Notes: a model not told the origin generated them from the sequence alone. A stretch of 40,917 nt of DNA from an uncultured Collinsella sp. (GCA_934630385.1 CAKTWE010000008.1:1-40917); one strand, 5' to 3'. Shown: positions 1 to 9,176, counted from the first letter of the stretch. Program-made: numbers and translations.

Positions 1-395
1 AACTTAACGCGACCGGCCAGGCTGCCCGTGACGATGGCGGCCGTGATCATGGCAAACGCCATCTGGAAGGCGATGTTGATGATCTGAGGGTAAACGGCAC
101 CGTCCGCGGCATTGCCCTCGGCCGCCTGCAGCACCTGGTTGAGCACCGGCAGGCACAGCAGCTGGTCAAGGCCTCCAATAAACGGACTCGAGCCGTCGCC
201 GCCGTAGGCCAGCGACCAGCCGGCAACAATCCACAGCACACCAACCAGGCCAATGGCGCCAAAGCACATAAGCATGGTGTTGATGACATTTTTGCGCCTG
301 GACAGGCCGCCATAGAAAAACGCCAGACCCGGTGTCATTAAAAACACGAGCATGGTGCAGATGAGCATAAACGTTGTCGATCCCGTATCGTACAT
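1..395 (-). CDS. amt: Ammonium transporter Amt, N-terminal part (cut by window edge)
   Basis: The frame is open from an ATG at 395 down to the window edge, giving about 131 residues of a polytopic membrane protein; the C-terminal two thirds lie outside. The first helix carries the Amt/Mep/Rh hallmark TPGLAFFYGG, followed by a second helix with GAIGLVGVLWIVAGW, and a later helix with FQMAFAMITAAIVTGSLAGR, as expected for the family. Amt proteins are trimeric inner-membrane channels that take up ammonium and are usually controlled by a GlnK protein; no glnK is visible here. A purine-rich AAGGGGGAG lies just upstream of the ATG. The family call is firm, the exact subtype is not. Confidence 0.93.
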   Translation of the reverse strand, partial: MYDTGSTTFMLICTMLVFLMTPGLAFFYGGLSRRKNVINTMLMCFGAIGLVGVLWIVAGWSLAYGGDGSSPFIGGLDQLLCLPVLNQVLQAAEGNAADGAVYPQIINIAFQMAFAMITAAIVTGSLAGRVK

Positions 396-497
396 TCGCT
401 CCCCCTTGGTCGCATGAACGTTGTCGGCGCTCATAATGCGGCCGAGGGGCAACTGGTGTAGACCAGATACGGCGCTGTTAAACGCTGCGTTGTTGAA

Positions 498-534
498 TGG
501 AAACGGCGCGGCAATCTTGGAAACGGCGCGGCAA
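498..534. repeat. Tandem 17-bp direct repeat between amt and the CmpB-like gene
   Basis: TGGAAACGGCGCGGCAA occurs at 498-514 and again at 518-534, a 20-bp period. It sits between the amt start at 395 and the end of the minus-strand gene at 594, on the amt promoter side. It could be a pair of regulator sites for amt or a chance duplication; only two copies are visible. Confidence 0.55.
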
Positions 535-593
535 CGGGCGCGAAACGAACGGGAAATACGCGAGCAAGGAAGCCGTGAGCGCGCCCGTCCAGG

Positions 594-1613
594 CTAGCGG
601 CGGAACAGCTCGCGGGCTCGGTCGCGGAGGCCGGTAGCTCGGATGACGCCCTCGTAGCGATTGATGCGCAGACGCGGGAAGGCGTTAAAGAAGCGTAGGT
701 CGCGGCGGCTGAGTGACACACTCGGCACCGGACGGCTCATGCGCTTGCCGGCAAGGCGACGACTGAGCGACGGACGCGGCATGCTCGGCGCGGCATCGGC
801 CACGCGGCGGGCGGCAAGCGCCAGGCCGCGAGCACCATCCGAGATAAACGTCGGCATCGAAGCCTTCTCGCGCAGGGCATCGAGCGCCGCGTCGCCCAGC
901 TCGGCCAGCCAAGCGTTAACGGCACGACCGCGGATATGCGTCTGCGCCACCGAGTCGATCGCCGAATCGGGAATACGTTCGAGCATAGAGTCGGAGGCGT
1001 CGGCAAGCGACTCATTGATGCGGTCGGCAAGGTCGGCACGCACACGCTCAAGCTGATCGGACAGGCGGCGCCAGCTGGCCAACGAGCACACCGCATCGAC
1101 CATCATCGCGACCGCGACGATAAAGGCGGACAGCCGCACAATCAGCACCGGCAGATGGCCAAGCAGCCCCAGCAATGCCGGCTCCACTAAACGGCAAATA
1201 CACAACGCACCCAAGCCAAACGCGCAGGCCCAGTACAGGCAGATGCGTCCGTGAAGGTTAAACGGCAAATGCGAGTAATCCCAAAACCGGGCACCCGTCG
1301 TTTTTTCCAACAGCACGCCCACACTATATTCGATCACGCTGCATACGAGCGCGGCAGCGACAAACTGGCTCGAGGCGTCTGGGATTCCACGCAGCAGCAA
1401 CCAGCACGCGATGCCGCCCGCACCGTAGATGGGACAACACGGCCCCAGCAAAAAGCCGCTGTTGGCAAAGCGTCCGTGGTTGAGCATGGCGCAGACTGTC
1501 GACTCCCATACCCAGCCGCAAAAACCGTAGAAGGCAAACGAGAGTACCAGCGCCGAGAGCGGGCAGGCGGCAAGCGTCGCGCCGTCAAATGCCATGCCGA
1601 TCGCGGTCCCCAC
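594..1613 (-). CDS. CmpB-type putative ABC transporter permease membrane protein
   Basis: A 339-residue membrane protein. The first 180 residues resemble the family called putative ABC-transporter type IV/CmpB (PF06541): FYGFCGWVWES near residue 30, then GFLLGPCCPIYGAGG and a WDYSHLPFNLHGRICLYW segment, with about five hydrophobic helices. The last 150 residues are soluble, rich in Arg and Ala, and not recognised. The start is taken as GTG 1613 because a GAGGAG lies about 10 nt upstream; an in-frame ATG at 1595 is the alternative. It begins 4 nt after the HD-domain gene ends, so the two are probably co-transcribed. The molecular function of this family is not established. Confidence 0.8.
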   Translation of the reverse strand: MGTAIGMAFDGATLAACPLSALVLSFAFYGFCGWVWESTVCAMLNHGRFANSGFLLGPCCPIYGAGGIACWLLLRGIPDASSQFVAAALVCSVIEYSVGVLLEKTTGARFWDYSHLPFNLHGRICLYWACAFGLGALCICRLVEPALLGLLGHLPVLIVRLSAFIVAVAMMVDAVCSLASWRRLSDQLERVRADLADRINESLADASDSMLERIPDSAIDSVAQTHIRGRAVNAWLAELGDAALDALREKASMPTFISDGARGLALAARRVADAAPSMPRPSLSRRLAGKRMSRPVPSVSLSRRDLRFFNAFPRLRINRYEGVIRATGLRDRARELFRR

Positions 1614-1616
1614 CGT

Positions 1617-2174
1617 CTACCCACTCCTCTTTTCGCTCGATTCTTTGCTCGAGCCGTCGCTCGAGCCCTCGTTCAAATCGCTCGCGCCGCCTTTGCGCGG
1701 CAGACGGCCGGCAATCGTCTCGTGCAGCGCGCACCATTTATCCGCCAGGCACACAATCCATGCCTCACGACACGTCGGCGGCACCGGTACCAGCGGAAAC
1801 ATATGCCGCACGATGATATTCCGCTCGCGCGACGTCAGCTCAAAATCTTCCTCCGCACGCGCCAGGGCAAAAAACGGATGCCGAAATCCGTGCAGTCGAT
1901 GGCTCGGGTCGGGGTCATGCCAATCGTAGAGAAAGTAATCGTGTAACAGGGCCCCGCGCAGCAGCGAGGCACGGTCGACCGAAATGCCAACACGGCCCAG
2001 GCGCTCGGCAAAGGACAGACTTGCCCGCGCCACCGAGGTCACATGCGTATACACCGTCACATCGCCATGCTGGATAAACTCGCGCGTCAGGTCCAGACGG
2101 CCCGCCTGTGCCAGTTGACGGGCAGCATGGTCTACTTCGCACGCGATTTTCTCGGCACGAACGGTATCGGACAT
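1617..2174 (-). CDS. HD-domain phosphohydrolase-like protein
   Basis: A 185-residue cytosolic protein with an HD-superfamily core: an H in TVYTHVTSVAR, the LLHDYFLYDWH motif carrying the metal-binding His-Asp pair, and a later HGFRHP plus CLADKWCALHE helix. Relatives are small uncharacterised HD hydrolases of gut Firmicutes and Actinobacteria. The ATG at 2174 is preferred over the longer frame because GGAGG is correctly placed just upstream. The C-terminal 20 residues are a Ser/Glu-rich tail. It is followed after 3 nt by the CmpB-like gene. The substrate is unknown. Confidence 0.8.
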   Translation of the reverse strand: MSDTVRAEKIACEVDHAARQLAQAGRLDLTREFIQHGDVTVYTHVTSVARASLSFAERLGRVGISVDRASLLRGALLHDYFLYDWHDPDPSHRLHGFRHPFFALARAEEDFELTSRERNIIVRHMFPLVPVPPTCREAWIVCLADKWCALHETIAGRLPRKGGASDLNEGSSDGSSKESSEKRSG

Positions 2175-2402
2175 GCGGCCTCCTTCCGGCGGCGCTCGGC
2201 GGCAAGCCACAGCCTGCACGCAATGAATAAAATCATCATGGAACTTATCAGTATGGCATCGGACAAAACGTTTTGCCCCACCAGTTGGCGAATTACCGCG
2301 CCGCCGTCACATATCAAACGCCAAAATGTGCGAGACTGTCTTGTGCAATTGTGCCGGCCGAGGGAGTGCCGGCGCACGATTCGCATGGAGTAACCCACAA
2401 CG

Positions 2403-4184
2403 ATGCTGCTTACGCAAACGACAACGCCCGAGGACGTCAAGGCTCTCGATCGCGCCGAGCTTCCGCTGCTCTGCGGCGAGATCCGCCACGCCATCCTCGA
2501 AAGCTCCGCCGCCGTCGGCGGGCACGTTGCCCCCAACCTGGGCGTCGTTGAGCTTACGGTTGCGCTTCATCGCGTGTTTAACTCCCCCACCGACAAAATT
2601 GTCTTTGACGTGTCGCACCAGACCTATGCCCACAAGGCGCTGACTGGGCGCGCGTACACTTATATCGACCCGGCACGCTACGGCGAGGCCTCTGGCTTTG
2701 CCAATCCCGACGAGTCCGAACACGACCTGTTCGCCATGGGCCACACCTCCACATCGGTGAGCCTGGGCTGCGGCTTGGCGCACGCTCGTGACCTGGCGGG
2801 TGATGCGTACAACGTCATCACCATCATTGGCGACGGTTCGCTTTCGGGCGGTCTGGCGTTTGAGGGCTTTAACAATGCCGCCGAGCTCGACAGCAACCTG
2901 ATCATCATCGTCAACGATAACGACCAGTCCATTGCCGAGAACCATGGCGGCCTGTATCGCAATCTGGCCGAGCTGCGCGCCAGCAACGGCACCTGTGAGC
3001 GCAACGTTTTCCGCGCGATGGGGCTCGACTACCGCTATCTGGACGCCGGTAACGATGTGTTGGCCCTCGTCGACGCGCTGCAGGAACTGCGCGATATCGA
3101 TCATCCCATCGTGCTGCACGTCTCCACCGCCAAGGGCAAGGGCTTTGAGCCAGCCCAGAGCGATCCCGAGCGTTGGCATCACGTAGGCCCCTTTGACATG
3201 GCGACCGGCCGCAAGCTCTGCCCGGGCCATCCGAGCGAGCCTGCGCCGCGCACCTATGCCGACATTACGGGCGAGGCGCTCAGCGCCGCCATCGAGCACG
3301 ATTCGCAGGTCGTGGGCATCACGGCCGCCACGCCCTATATCATGGGCTTTACACCCGAGCTTCGCGCCGCGGCAGGCAAGCAGTTTGTTGACGTGGGCAT
3401 TGCCGAAGAGCACGCCGTAACCTTTGCCACCGCGCTTGCGCGCTCGGGCGCCAAGCCAGTCTTTGGTGTGTACGGCACGTTTTTGCAGCGCGCCTACGAC
3501 GAGCTGTGGCACGACCTGTGCCTTAACGACGCCCCGGCAACCATTTTGGTGTTTGGCGCATCGATCTTTGGCACCACATCCGAGACGCACCTCTCGTTCT
3601 TTGATATCTCCATGCTGGGCGGTCTTCCCAACATGCGCTACCTGGCACCGGCCTGCATGGAGGAATATCTGTCCATGCTGAGCTGGTCGCTCGACCACCG
3701 CGAGCATCCCGTGGCGATTCGTGTACCGGGCATCGGCCTGGTAAGCCGTCCCGACCTTGCGCCTGCCGAAGACACCGACTACAGCGGCGTTCGCTACAAC
3801 GTGGTGCGCCAGGGTCGCGACGTTGCTGTGCTCGCGCTCGGCGATTTCTTTGAGCTGGGCGAGCGCATGGCAAACCGTCTGACCGCCGAGTACGGCATCG
3901 AGGCCACGCTCGTCAACCCGCGCTATGCAACTGAGCTCGACCGCGAGTTCCTCGACAGCCTTGCCGCCGAGCATCGCGTTGTCGTCACCCTCGAGGACGG
4001 CATCTTGGACGGCGGCTGGGGCGAGCGCGTCGCGTGCTACCTGGCCTGCACACCGCTGCGCACGCGCACCTTTGGCATCGCCAAGGGATTCCCCGATCGC
4101 TACGACCCCAACGAGCTGCTCGCTCAGAACGGCATGACGGTCGAGAACATGGCCGCCGAGGCCGTAAGGCTACTGAACGAGTAA
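2403..4184 (+). CDS. dxs: DXS-family thiamine-diphosphate enzyme with altered acceptor site
   Basis: A 593-residue enzyme of the 1-deoxy-D-xylulose-5-phosphate synthase family. It keeps H41 (GGHVAPNLG), H72 (DVSHQTY), the ThDP/Mg motif GDGS at 143-146 with NDN at 171-173, H259/H260, E335 (IAEEHAVTF), Y357 and GTFLQRAYDE, and R440. Compared from memory with E. coli Dxs, positions matching R99, R420 and D427 are Pro, Gly385 and Thr392, and about 35 residues are missing after residue 192. Canonical DXS joins pyruvate and glyceraldehyde 3-phosphate at the head of the MEP pathway. The losses suggest a paralogue with another acceptor, though a divergent true DXS is possible. An in-frame stop 12 nt upstream makes ATG 2403 the first start. 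It is a single-gene unit with its own terminator. Confidence 0.85.
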   Translation: MLLTQTTTPEDVKALDRAELPLLCGEIRHAILESSAAVGGHVAPNLGVVELTVALHRVFNSPTDKIVFDVSHQTYAHKALTGRAYTYIDPARYGEASGFANPDESEHDLFAMGHTSTSVSLGCGLAHARDLAGDAYNVITIIGDGSLSGGLAFEGFNNAAELDSNLIIIVNDNDQSIAENHGGLYRNLAELRASNGTCERNVFRAMGLDYRYLDAGNDVLALVDALQELRDIDHPIVLHVSTAKGKGFEPAQSDPERWHHVGPFDMATGRKLCPGHPSEPAPRTYADITGEALSAAIEHDSQVVGITAATPYIMGFTPELRAAAGKQFVDVGIAEEHAVTFATALARSGAKPVFGVYGTFLQRAYDELWHDLCLNDAPATILVFGASIFGTTSETHLSFFDISMLGGLPNMRYLAPACMEEYLSMLSWSLDHREHPVAIRVPGIGLVSRPDLAPAEDTDYSGVRYNVVRQGRDVAVLALGDFFELGERMANRLTAEYGIEATLVNPRYATELDREFLDSLAAEHRVVVTLEDGILDGGWGERVACYLACTPLRTRTFGIAKGFPDRYDPNELLAQNGMTVENMAAEAVRLLNE

Positions 4185-4226
4185 AAAACCTCCGCAAGGG
4201 AAACACCCATGCGGAGGTTTTTATTT
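4185..4226 (+). terminator. Rho-independent terminator after the DXS-like gene
   Basis: A perfect 12-bp stem, AAAACCTCCGCA (4185-4196) with TGCGGAGGTTTT (4210-4221), starts right after the TAA stop and ends in a T-rich run (TTTTTATTTT). Confidence 0.95.
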
Positions 4227-4240
4227 TCGCGACGCGATTA

Positions 4241-4457
4241 TCTCGATCTGTAACATCTATGGCCCGAATTCCCGTCTAACTGTTACAGATCTAGACAAGA
4301 CGTCTTAGTCCCTGACGTTTGTCTCAATCTGTAACAGATAGAGACCTTTTGTCCGTCCAGATGTTACAGATTGAGACATTCGAATCCCCCTAAGGAGATA
4401 ATCTCGATCTGTAACACCTGGGGGTCAAATTCTCGTCTAGATGTTACAGATTGAGAC
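4241..4457. repeat. Six alternating 16-bp sites (consensus GTCTCAATCTGTAACA) at about 40-bp spacing
   Basis: Copies lie at 4241-4255 (+), 4281-4296 (-), 4321-4336 (+), 4362-4377 (-), 4401-4416 (+) and 4442-4457 (-). They alternate strictly in orientation, and each (+)/(-) pair encloses exactly 25 nt, so the array is also three inverted-repeat units with a period of about 80 bp. Spacer sequences are not conserved. The array lies between the DXS-like terminator and the ABC importer promoter. It could be a multi-site operator or a mosaic of REP-like elements; no protein in the window is known to bind it. Confidence 0.9.
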
Positions 4458-4488
4458 AAAACAACGAGACCGGCCGCCGTACCAGCCC

Positions 4489-4527
4489 AAACCACCACAA
4501 AGGTGCCTGTCCCCTTTGTGGTGGTTT
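4489..4527. repeat. 15-bp perfect hairpin with a CTGTCC loop, related to family A
   Basis: Arms AAACCACCACAAAGG (4489-4503) and CCTTTGTGGTGGTTT (4513-4527) pair perfectly around the loop TGCCTGTCC. The core CCTGTCCC followed by TTT is shared with the family A elements at 4679 and elsewhere, while the stem sequence differs. This suggests a related element or a stem variant. It lies 32 nt after the six-site array. Confidence 0.85.
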
Positions 4528-4678
4528 TAGGTCACGGTCGGTGCGAAAAACGAATAACCGTTCATACGCGATCTCCTTACTTATATATGTGTCGCGCTGC
4601 CGCCAGTATAGCGACCGCTGCGAGCGATCATGCCGTCTGCAAAGCGCTATCTCAGCTGCAATAATCGGCGTTTTCCCA

Positions 4679-4719
4679 GATAAAACCTGCCAAAATAAAC
4701 CTGTCCCTTTTTGGTAGGT
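4679..4719 (+). repeat. Family A palindromic element, copy 1
   Basis: GATAAAACCTGCC, then AAAATAAACCTGTCCC, then TTTTTGGTAGGT. The arms ACCTGCCAAAA and TTTTGGTAGGT pair with one G-U. It is identical to the copy at 14656-14696. It sits in the intergenic region, 43 nt before the importer promoter. Sequence between 4528 and 4678 holds no gene and no other clear signal. Confidence 0.9.
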
Positions 4720-4761
4720 GGAATAACCCATAAGACAAGTATGTTTCTGAGTTATTTCGTG

Positions 4762-4791
4762 TTGACCCATTTGAGCGGGATGGGGTATAAC
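4762..4791 (+). promoter_or_regulatory. Sigma-70-type promoter of the amino acid ABC importer
   Basis: TTGACC (4762-4767) and TATAAC (4786-4791) are separated by 18 nt. They lie 43 nt upstream of the solute-binding protein ATG at 4835, which has GAGAAAGG as its ribosome binding site. Confidence 0.75.
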
Positions 4792-4834
4792 TCTACTCAA
4801 CCGCTAGGGATTTTATTGAGAAAGGTGTTCTACC

Positions 4835-5830
4835 ATGAGCAAGAACCTCTCCCAGCAGGTCGTTCTCGACCGCCGCGGCTTTGTCGCCGCCACCTTCGCA
4901 ACCGTCGCCGGCCTTGGTCTTGCCGGCTGCTCCGACACCAGCGCCGAGGCCGACAAGGGCTCCGCCGCCGGCTCCTCTAAGAGCTCCGAGGATACCGAGG
5001 TCTCCGCCGAGCTCGACGCCAAGGCATTCGACAAGCTCGTCGACAACGGCCCCAAGGCCGATGACGACGCCATCTCCGCCAGCACCTGGGCCACGGCCGT
5101 CAAGGACGCCGGCGTCTTTAAGATCGGTGGCGTTCAGACCTCCACGCTCTTCTCCCTCCTCAACGAGAAAGACGGCCAGACCCGCGGCTTCGACGCCGGT
5201 ATCGCGCAACTCCTGTCCAACTACATTCTGGGCGAGAACAAGGTCGAAATCACCCAGGTGACCTCGGACACGCGCGAGTCCGTCCTGCAGAACGGCCAGG
5301 TCGACGCCGTCTTTGCCACCTACACCATCACCGACGAGCGCAAGAAGCTCGTCTCCTTCGCTGGCCCCTACTACTACACCCAGCAGGCCATCCTGGTGCT
5401 CGCCGATAACGACGACATCAAGAGCGTCGACGACCTGGCCGACAAGAACGTCGCCGTCCAGTCCGGCTCCAACGGCCCCGCCATCCTGGAGGAGTTCGCC
5501 CCCAAGGCCAGCCAGCAGGAGTTCAAGACCGACGAGGAAGCCCGTCAGGCACTCCAGCAAGGTCGCGTCGATGCCTACGTCATCGATAACAACATGCAGC
5601 AGAGCGCCCTGGTCCGCGAGCCCGGTAAGTACAAGATCGCCGGCAAGCCCTTCGGCAGCAAGGAGCCCTATGGCATCGGCCTGCCGCTCAATTCCGACGG
5701 CGTCGCCTTTGTCAACGACTTCCTTAAAAAGATCGAGGACGACGGCACCTGGACCGAGCTGTGGCAGATCTGCATCGGCGACCGCACGGGCGACACCAAT
5801 GTTCCCGAGCTGCCCGAGGTTGGCGCCTAA
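4835..5830 (+). CDS. Polar amino acid ABC transporter solute-binding lipoprotein
   Basis: A 331-residue SBP family 3 protein. The N-terminus has a twin-arginine-like DRRGFVAAT followed by a hydrophobic stretch and lipobox LAGC (Cys 32), so it is probably exported folded and lipid-anchored. The mature part shows FDAGIAQLLSNYILGE, SDTRESVLQNGQVDAVFATY, FAGPYYYTQQAILV and LADKNVAVQSGSNG, typical of glutamate/glutamine/aspartate binding proteins. It heads an operon with two permeases and an ATPase. Exact ligand cannot be read from sequence; glutamine or glutamate is likely. A moderate hairpin follows the gene and may lower expression of the downstream permeases. Confidence 0.93.
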   Translation: MSKNLSQQVVLDRRGFVAATFATVAGLGLAGCSDTSAEADKGSAAGSSKSSEDTEVSAELDAKAFDKLVDNGPKADDDAISASTWATAVKDAGVFKIGGVQTSTLFSLLNEKDGQTRGFDAGIAQLLSNYILGENKVEITQVTSDTRESVLQNGQVDAVFATYTITDERKKLVSFAGPYYYTQQAILVLADNDDIKSVDDLADKNVAVQSGSNGPAILEEFAPKASQQEFKTDEEARQALQQGRVDAYVIDNNMQQSALVREPGKYKIAGKPFGSKEPYGIGLPLNSDGVAFVNDFLKKIEDDGTWTELWQICIGDRTGDTNVPELPEVGA

Positions 5831-5919
5831 GCTCAAAAGCTGGGCAAGAGCCGCTACGAAACCATACGGAAACGCACGATGCGCTTTATTGCGATAAACT
5901 GTTTCCACACTGAGTTGTC

Positions 5920-5950
5920 GGGGCTTCCGTACACACGGGAGCCCCTTTCC
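5920..5950 (+). terminator. Attenuator-like hairpin between binding protein and permease genes
   Basis: GGGGCTTCCGT (5920-5930) pairs with ACGGGAGCCCC (5935-5945), with one G-U, and is followed by TTTCCTT. The short loop and weak T-run suggest partial termination or mRNA stabilisation, so that the binding protein is made in excess over the membrane parts. Confidence 0.65.
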
Positions 5951-5969
5951 TTATCGGCGGGAGGTCCGC

Positions 5970-6629
5970 ATGAGTCTCTCCGAGCTCTGGTCGCTCTATG
6001 GCCAGAACTATATTGACGCGCTGCTAGCAACCTGGGGCATGACGCTTGAGTCGTTTGCCATCGCCATGGTGCTGGCCGTCGCCGTCACCGTGATGCGCGT
6101 GTCGCCGCTCAAGCCGCTGCGCGTCTTTGGCGACCTGTATGTCCAGGTCTTCCGTAACATCCCCGGCATCGCGCTGCTCATCATCGTCGTCTACGCGCTG
6201 CCGCCGCTCAAGGTCGTCCTGCCCTACCGCACCTGCGTTATCGTCGCCACAGTACTCTTGGGTTCCGCCTTTGGCTCCGAGAACTTTATGAGCGGCATCA
6301 ACACCGTTGGCGTCGGCCAGGTGGAAGCCGCCCGCTCGCTGGGCATGAGCTTCAACCGTATCCTCGCCAAGATCGTGATTCCGCAGGCACTGCGCTCAAG
6401 CGTATTGCCCATGACCAACCTCTTTATCGCCGTCATGCTCACTACCGCCTTGGGCAGCCAGGTGCCGCTTAAGCCGCAAGAGCTTACCGGCGTGGTGAGC
6501 TATATCAACACGCGCTCACTTGGCGGCGTCGCCGCGTTCTTTATCTCGGCGCTCGGCTACCTGGGCACGGCCTTTGTGGTGAGCCACATTGGCAACTACA
6601 TCGATAAGAAGGTGAGGATCCTCCGATGA
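5970..6629 (+). CDS. Amino acid ABC transporter permease (first subunit)
   Basis: A 219-residue His/Glu/Gln/Arg-type permease with about five helices. The cytoplasmic EAA loop reads VEAARSLGMSFNRILAKIVI, which contacts the ATPase. FRNIPGIALLIIVVYALP is the usual third-helix region. GGGAGG lies 6 nt before ATG 5970. Its stop overlaps the next start by 4 nt (ATGA), so the two permeases are translationally coupled and probably form a heterodimer, as in GluC/GluD-type importers. Confidence 0.93.
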   Translation: MSLSELWSLYGQNYIDALLATWGMTLESFAIAMVLAVAVTVMRVSPLKPLRVFGDLYVQVFRNIPGIALLIIVVYALPPLKVVLPYRTCVIVATVLLGSAFGSENFMSGINTVGVGQVEAARSLGMSFNRILAKIVIPQALRSSVLPMTNLFIAVMLTTALGSQVPLKPQELTGVVSYINTRSLGGVAAFFISALGYLGTAFVVSHIGNYIDKKVRILR

Positions 6630-7459
6630 GCAAGCATTCCTCCCCTGCACTCACCATGCGCGATGCGCTCTACGAGGCTCCCGGCCCCAAGATGCGCGCC
6701 AAGATTCGCATCGGCACCGCCATCTCACTTGTTGCTGTCGCCGTGCTCGTCGCCCTGGTGCTGCAGCGCTTTTATGTGACCGGCCAGCTTTCGGTCCACT
6801 ATTGGTATTTCTTTACGCACCTCACCACCTGGAAGTTCTTGCTTGCCGGCTTTGAGGGCACCGTTAAAGTCGCACTTACCGCCGGCGCCATCGCGCTGGT
6901 GCTGGGCTTAGCCCTTATGCTCGGCCGCACGAGCGACATTAAGCCGCTGCAGCTGATCTGCCGTGTGCTCACCGATTTCTTCCGTGGCGTGCCGAGCCTG
7001 CTGTTCATCTACTTCTTCTTTTTGGTGCTGCCCCAGTACAAGATCGCGCTGCCGTCGTTTTGGATGCTCACGCTCCCCGTCGCGCTCGCCGCAGCCGGCG
7101 TACTGGCCGAGATCTTCCGCGCCGGCGTCAACGCCGTGCCGCGCGGCCAGGTCGAGGCCGCCCAGGCGCTCGGTCTCTCCAAGGCTAAAATCACCTTTAA
7201 AATCGTGTTGCCGCAGGCTATTCGATTTATCATTCCGTCGTTGATTTCGCAGCTCGTGGTCGTAGTCAAAGACACCACCGTCGCCTATGTGGTGAGCTAC
7301 CCCGACCTCATGCAAAATGCCCGCGTGCTCATCACCAACTACGACGCGCTCGTATCGGTCTATCTGGTGATCGCGGTCATCTACATCCTCATCAACGTCG
7401 CGATCAACAAGGCCGCTGTCTATGTTTCGCACAAGACCGGCGCGACCATCATCCGCTAA
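6626..7459 (+). CDS. Amino acid ABC transporter permease (second subunit)
   Basis: A 277-residue permease of the same family, longer at the N-terminus, where a cytosolic segment of about 35 residues precedes the first helix. It carries FFRGVPSLLFIYFFFLVLP and the EAA loop VEAAQALGLSKAKITFKIVL. It overlaps the preceding permease by 4 nt and is followed after 36 nt by the ATPase. It partners the first permease in the membrane channel. Confidence 0.93.
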   Translation: MSKHSSPALTMRDALYEAPGPKMRAKIRIGTAISLVAVAVLVALVLQRFYVTGQLSVHYWYFFTHLTTWKFLLAGFEGTVKVALTAGAIALVLGLALMLGRTSDIKPLQLICRVLTDFFRGVPSLLFIYFFFLVLPQYKIALPSFWMLTLPVALAAAGVLAEIFRAGVNAVPRGQVEAAQALGLSKAKITFKIVLPQAIRFIIPSLISQLVVVVKDTTVAYVVSYPDLMQNARVLITNYDALVSVYLVIAVIYILINVAINKAAVYVSHKTGATIIR

Positions 7460-7495
7460 GTACCCACGTTCTCAAAGCATAAGGAGCCGAGCACC

Positions 7496-8260
<765 letters not shown>

Positions 8261-8347
8261 CCCAATTGCCACGCGAGCAAATTCATCACCAGCGTTTGTC
8301 CCGCGCCACCCCTATGCCATGTCCACCCGGATTCGAAAGCCGCACCC

Positions 8348-9157
8348 ATGATCGGAACCCGCACCTCATCGTCCTATACCCCGCACGTCGACGTCAATCC
8401 CGCCGATCGCCCGCTTATCCTGGTAGCACCACGCTGGGAAGAGGCAAAGCCGTTTTTAAGCGAGATGCTCTCCCCCAACGAGGAAATCGCAAGCGTCTTT
8501 GTCGATGCCATCCTTGCCGCCGGCGGCCTGCCGCTGCAAATGTCTATTACCGAAGACATTGATGTCATCCGTCATTACGTCGATATCGCCGACGGCATCG
8601 CCATTCCCGGCGGCCCCGATGTCAATCCCAAACGTTGGGGCGATGATCGACCCTACGACCCCACCCTCTGCTGCGAGATCCGCGATAGCTTTGAGTTTAA
8701 GCTGGTCGGCGAGGTACTCCGCGCCAAAAAGCCGCTCTTTACCACCTGCCGCGGCACGCAGCTGCTCAATGTCGCCACTGGCGGCACCCTGTGCATGGAC
8801 GTGCCAAGCCTGGGTGCGCGCGAGGGCCGCACGCAGTGGCGCCACACCCACGTGCTCAACGATCCCGTGCACCCTGTCGAGGTCATGCCGGGCTCGCTGC
8901 TGGAGCGCGCGGTTGGCGGGCACAGGCTGATTCAGACCAACTCGGCACATCACTGCTGCGTCGATCGTCTGGGCAAAAGCACGCGCTTGGTCGCCAAGGC
9001 AACCGACGGCGTTCCCGAGTGCATCGAAGTCGAAGGCCAGCCTTTCTGCCTGGGCGTGCAATGGCATCCCGAGTACACCTGGCAGACGCTTGAGACCGAC
9101 TTTAACCTGTGGAAGTCGTTTGTCGAGGCAGCGGCAAAGGTTAAGCAGGCCCGTTAG
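8348..9157 (+). CDS. Class I glutamine-amidotransferase-like hydrolase (peptidase C26, PuuD-like)
   Basis: A 269-residue protein of the gamma-glutamyl-gamma-aminobutyrate hydrolase family. The nucleophile elbow is TTCRGTQLLNVATGG (Cys in CRG), the substrate-binding block is IPGGPDVNP, QTNSAHHCC is the family's conserved segment, and VQWHPEY supplies the catalytic His and Glu. Family members cleave gamma-glutamyl amides. It lies 87 nt downstream of the amino acid importer on the same strand and ends at a strong shared terminator. That suggests the imported or released compound may be a gamma-glutamyl substrate or glutamate. No clear ribosome binding site precedes ATG 8348, so the true start could be slightly downstream. 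Confidence 0.88.
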   Translation: MIGTRTSSSYTPHVDVNPADRPLILVAPRWEEAKPFLSEMLSPNEEIASVFVDAILAAGGLPLQMSITEDIDVIRHYVDIADGIAIPGGPDVNPKRWGDDRPYDPTLCCEIRDSFEFKLVGEVLRAKKPLFTTCRGTQLLNVATGGTLCMDVPSLGAREGRTQWRHTHVLNDPVHPVEVMPGSLLERAVGGHRLIQTNSAHHCCVDRLGKSTRLVAKATDGVPECIEVEGQPFCLGVQWHPEYTWQTLETDFNLWKSFVEAAAKVKQAR

Positions 9158-9176
9158 TTCACGGACAGCACAACAC

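Noticed and set aside
2307..3974. A 555-codon minus-strand frame opposite the DXS-like gene
   Set aside because: No recognisable motif and no ribosome binding site; the plus strand encodes an obvious ThDP enzyme.
4241..4457. Possible CRISPR array
   Set aside because: The repeated unit is only 16 bp and alternates in orientation, and there are no cas genes nearby.
4679..4719. Family A element as a riboswitch or plain terminator
   Set aside because: It occurs at gene ends and before genes in both orientations, with a conserved loop and only partial T-runs, so neither label fits all copies.
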